A stretch of 22,017 nt of DNA, from NCBI RefSeq assembly GCF_001039355.2, contig NW_019773513.1:1390032-1412048 (forward strand), read 5' to 3'. A program made the position numbers and the translations under genes. Shown one piece after another: positions 18,449 through 22,017 of this stretch; within the stretch, counting starts at the first letter, position 1; each line of letters starts with the position of its first letter. This DNA is from Lingula anatina (lineage: Eukaryota; Brachiopoda; Lingulata; Lingulida; Lingulidae). The notes under the pieces are model-generated. The model was not told the origin of the DNA and ran no database searches. It worked only from the letters and a program-made list of their open reading frames with translations.

Positions 18449-18526
18449 CTTGAAATCTGTGAGAGAACCCAAAAGTTCATTGTGTGTAGTCTTAGCAGCA
18501 TCAAGGTCACAGTTGGTTTGTATCAG
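18449..18526 (-). CDS. Exon 1 of model: coiled-coil segment (residues 1-26)
   Basis: The exon is 78 nt, phase 0 at both ends. The acceptor follows a T-rich tract ending TTTTTTTCAG and the donor is AAG|GTTAGA. It encodes 26 residues beginning LIQTNCDLDAAKTTHNELL and ending TDFK, with leucine or isoleucine at heptad-like spacing. It is the most upstream exon I can support, and it starts in phase 0 without a Met, so earlier coding exons must lie further upstream. I searched 18527-22017 for them and found none I trust. Confidence 0.75.
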
Positions 18527-18804
18527 CTGAAAAAAAGTAGACTTTAAAAATATGCATCTACCATATCTGCCCAATTTCATATTGCTTATAACAGTTACTG
18601 CCATGTTTCCAGTCAAAATGTGTTCATCTCTCCATGTCAGTTGTCAACCCATTACTTTGGTTATAATCAGCTAAATATACCGAGCAAATCTTACCCCTCA
18701 AGTCCTGTCCATGCCACTGCATCAGAGACAACTTAACTTATGTTAAACAAGGCAGCAAAGCTGTTAAATGTACAGACGAAAAACAGAAAATAAAGATGCA
18801 AAAA

Positions 18805-19767
<963 letters not shown>

Positions 19768-20780
19768 ATACAGAAAATAGGTCATTTTGTCAATTTTGAT
19801 ACAATAATAAATAATGTTTATAACAGCACAATCAACACTTAAAGGGATAATAACTCTTTGTATGAGATCTATATTTCACAAGACATTGTAAACAACTCAT
19901 AGAAATATAATTTATTCTGTTTTACCACAAAAACGGCAGTTATGGCTATTATTCTGATATCTGAGCTTGTCATCGGACCATGAGACCTCAATAGATGGCT
20001 ATACTCTGTTATAATCTCTTAAGAGATAATTACAAAAAAAAAGAAAAAACCTTCTTAGAAAAAATTCAGGGACTGACTTTGAATGTAGAAATTGATTCAT
20101 TAACCATTGTTCAACCATTCATTAATTGTTGTTCACTCCAGGAAAATTCAATTTTTGTCCAAAACAAACAGATGTTATCCCTTTAAATTTAACCATCCAC
20201 AAGAGGTAACATGGTGAAAAAAAATTACAGTTTCAGGACCATATGTGAGAGTTCAAATTCACATAATGAAAATCCCAATATGTGAAAAATGATGATAGTG
20301 CATAAAATAATATTACATAATGTTTAAAGACCAATACAATTGCTCATGTGGAAATACAGAAAATGCACAGCACTTCTGGTGGATGGGAGTTAAAAGTTAC
20401 ATCTTGAAGATGCTAGTGTTTGAAAAGTTATTTTTAAAAAATTTAAAATAAAACATAACATAACAAAAAAAAAGCTACTATTCAAACTTTCTAGCTGTAT
20501 TAACATGATATGAATAACCCCACTGAGTTTGAGAATAATAAGGCACTGTTATTCATCTATAGCATTGATGTTGGTATAACACAATTTTTTCTGTTGTAAA
20601 TTTATTTGCAATATTAAACAACATTTACCTACATAATTATCACCAAATCCTAATTATGAGACACAGTTAAGAGAGCTAAACCTATGGGACTTTACACGGA
20701 AATCTCAACAAGTGTTTTATGTAATCTCAAGTGACTTTATAGACCTTAATTTAATTAGTGATTACCCAAGGGACAATTTC
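19768..20780. repeat. Unit 2 of the ~960-bp tandem duplication
   Basis: It begins ATAGGTCATTTTGTCAATTT near 19769 and repeats the ordered landmarks of unit 1: TTACAGTTTCAG (20226), TGCATAAAATAATATT (20299), GGATGGGAGTTAAAAGT (20382), AAGGCACTGTTATTCATC (20541), TTTGCAATATTAAACA (20606), ACCCAAGGGA (20764). It is interrupted by the TTAA-flanked MITE at 19843-20182. Many point differences show the duplication is old. Confidence 0.7.
19843..20182. mobile_element. 340-bp MITE with TTAA target duplication
   Basis: The ends are TTAA|AGGGATAATAAC and, inverted on the right, GATGTTATCCCT|TTAA, giving TIR AGGGATAAYA flanked by TTAA on both sides (19839-19842 and 20183-20186). TTAA duplication is the mark of piggyBac and Kolobok-type transposases. 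The related unit 1 sequence (ATCAACACTGAATTTTATC at 18851) runs through the site without the insert, an empty-site paralogue. The short ORF inside (19995-20186) is not supported as a gene. Confidence 0.75.
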
Positions 20781-21130
20781 ATACTGGCCGCCATCCAGCA
20801 TTCTATAGAACCATCATACCATCATATAGCACTCTATAGAACTGCATTGCTTACAAAACAGAAAACAATCACACTGATTTTCCAACACAAGCTGCACTTT
20901 TCAGTAAGTACCATAAGTAACATACTAACATGGTTTTCCCTTGATGGTCATCAGTGTCCAAAATAGTTTTTTTTTTCATTTTGATGCAATATTACATAAT
21001 GCTTAACAGTATAATGACCATCAATTTTTAATAATAAAATAAAAGTATCATGGATACTCAGAAAATGTGACATGAATAGGTCTTCAAGGCCATGGAAGTT
21101 AAGAGTCACACCTTCAAAATGCCAAAATGT
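20781..21130. repeat. Diverged member of the 14.7-15.3 kb repeat family
   Basis: TTTTGATGCAATATTACATAATGC (about 20979), CAGTATAAT, GATACTCAGAAAATGTGACA and AGGTCTTCAAGGCCATGGAAG follow in the order seen at 14820-14930 and 15150-15260. It leads, after an interruption at 21131-21680, into the same ~150-bp unit family as at 15322-15770. Confidence 0.5.
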
Positions 21131-21298
21131 AAACAAGAGATAATTGTACTGAAATGATTTTCTTTCCATTTTCAGCACCTTTTGGTACATAAAACAAAAT
21201 AATCAATTTACTGTTATTTTCAAATGATCGACTAAAAAATTGTTGACATAAGAAAAACATCAATAAAACAGCAAAAATGTTCATTAGCTTGGTTGTTG

Positions 21299-21402
21299 GA
21301 TAAACATGAAAATTCTCAGACACAAGCCTAAAACTTTCCATACCGTTAGCTTACGGCCAACCTGGTCGAAGGCCTTCATCAGACTGACTTTTCATGTTTA
21401 TC
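21299..21402 (-). ncRNA. Hairpin with degenerate hammerhead-ribozyme-like core
   Basis: Perfect 14-bp arms GATAAACATGAAAA (21299-21312) and TTTTCATGTTTATC (21389-21402) enclose 76 bp. On the minus strand the loop contains CTGATGA (21376-21382), then A, GGCC (21371-21374), a 12-base spacer, GGCC (21355-21358) and GTAA (21351-21354). A hammerhead core is CUGAUGA, stem II, GAAA; here stem II would be GGCC/GGCC and GAAA has become GTAA. CTGATGA-GGCC...GGCC-GAAAC strings are common in retroelement-borne hammerheads such as those of Penelope-like elements. If it is one, this copy should be inactive. It could also simply be a small inverted-repeat element. Confidence 0.35.
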
Positions 21403-21680
21403 AATAAAACAATTTTAAATCTCCAATTTGCTCCATTCTGAGATTCTGAACATAGTGAATGACTGAATCTGACAAACTCTAAAGATATGACTTTTTCCTA
21501 TTTTTGGTACTTTATTACACAATATACAATAACAGGTTTACCATCATTTTTAAATAATCAATTAACAATATTGTTAAGATGCAGAAAACATCAAAAGAAC
21601 AGCTTTACATATCTAATTAGTTCAAAAATGAGACTGTTAACATGCCTGAGAATTAAATTTGAGGAAAAAACATTTCTATA

Positions 21681-22017
21681 CAAAAAAGGCATAACTTCAC
21701 CAAAACTTAACTGATCAAGCTCATTTTCAAAACTTAATCTGTATTTCAGTAACAATGATCACTCCTGTGAATTCCAAGACAATTGGCCAATCGATTTTCC
21801 TTAAAATGTGTTATAGGTGTTGCATAAATGCTGAAAAAAGTGAAAAAAAAACCAGCAAACTTTTATAAAATGGCAAGATCATGCCAAATTTCTAACTTGA
21901 CCTGCGTATTATGGATATTCATCAGTTCTGTAATTTTCAAGCCAAAAAGTAAAGCGGTTTTTCGCTTATCGTGTTATCAGCAGGGTTCTCCCCAGGCCTT
22001 TATAGCGTATCGGCAGC
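21681..22017. repeat. Partial array of ~150-bp units and element end at window edge
   Basis: GGCATAACTTCACC (21689) and CCAGCAAACTTTTATAAAATGG (21852) begin two units of the 15322-15770 family, ending in AAAAAGTAAAGCGGTTTTTCGC (about 21943) as at 15716-15738. The next sequence, CAGGGTTCTCCCCAGG (21980-21995), resembles the terminus of a hAT-type element running off the window, but the other end is not visible. Confidence 0.5.

Larger units (their letters stand above)
1001..18526 (-). other. Gene model: partial nine-exon coiled-coil protein
   Basis: Nine minus-strand exons (18449-18526, 18270-18326, 16424-16483, 16153-16208, 6198-6351, 5707-5859, 1638-1834, 1292-1329, 1001-1152) total 945 nt or 315 codons without a stop. 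Each is bounded by AG and GT on the minus strand, usually with a pyrimidine-rich tract before the AG, and phases agree at all eight junctions (0,0,0,2,0,0,2,1). Residues 1-84 are heptad-rich, about 85-190 form an acidic and serine-rich linker with few coiled-coil signs, and 195-315 are again coiled coil. No start codon, signal peptide, stop or poly(A) signal was identified, so the gene extends beyond both ends of the model. The function is unknown; a cytoskeletal or scaffold role is inferred only from the coiled coils. Introns of up to 9.8 kb are filled with transposons. Confidence 0.85.

Overview
The window looks like eukaryotic, animal DNA. It is AT-rich, has no compact operon-like genes, and carries short exons with GT-AG splice sites separated by repeat-filled introns. 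The mix of reverse-transcriptase (LINE), hAT, TA-target and TTAA-target elements and abundant (AT)n suggests a marine invertebrate (mollusc, brachiopod, cephalochordate or similar). That placement is an inference; nothing here fixes the species.

The only host gene I can support lies on the minus strand and spans most of the window. Nine exons (18449-18526, 18270-18326, 16424-16483, 16153-16208, 6198-6351, 5707-5859, 1638-1834, 1292-1329, 1001-1152) join in a continuous reading frame with matching phases at every junction. They give 315 codons of a larger protein that continues past both sides of the model. The product is a coiled coil, then an acidic/serine-rich linker, then a second coiled coil. 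I cannot name the family securely; the last exon weakly recalls shootin-1.

Nearly everything else is mobile or repeated DNA, mostly inside this gene's introns. From left to right: a 435-bp foldback element with 156-bp inverted arms (1-435); a ~163-bp repeat (561-800); a 3.2-kb non-autonomous TIR element (2143-5387) in the intron between exons 6 and 7; a 5'-truncated LINE (about 7919-9310), a second copy of the TIR element (9344-12773) and a decayed hAT element (12936-14220) all in the 9.8-kb intron between exons 4 and 5; diverged tandem repeats (14500-16035); two LINE- or SINE-tail-like repeats (17402-17859); a 201-bp MITE touching a splice donor (18051-18251); and a ~960-bp tandem duplication (18805-20780) whose second unit holds a TTAA-flanked MITE. 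Near the right end is a hairpin-forming segment with a hammerhead-ribozyme-like motif (21299-21402).

The most interesting item is the 3.2-3.4 kb TIR element pair. Its interior is built of degenerate tandem modules, it encodes no protein I can support, and its two direct copies bracket two exons of the host gene. No bacterial-type gene, tRNA, rRNA or CRISPR array was seen.
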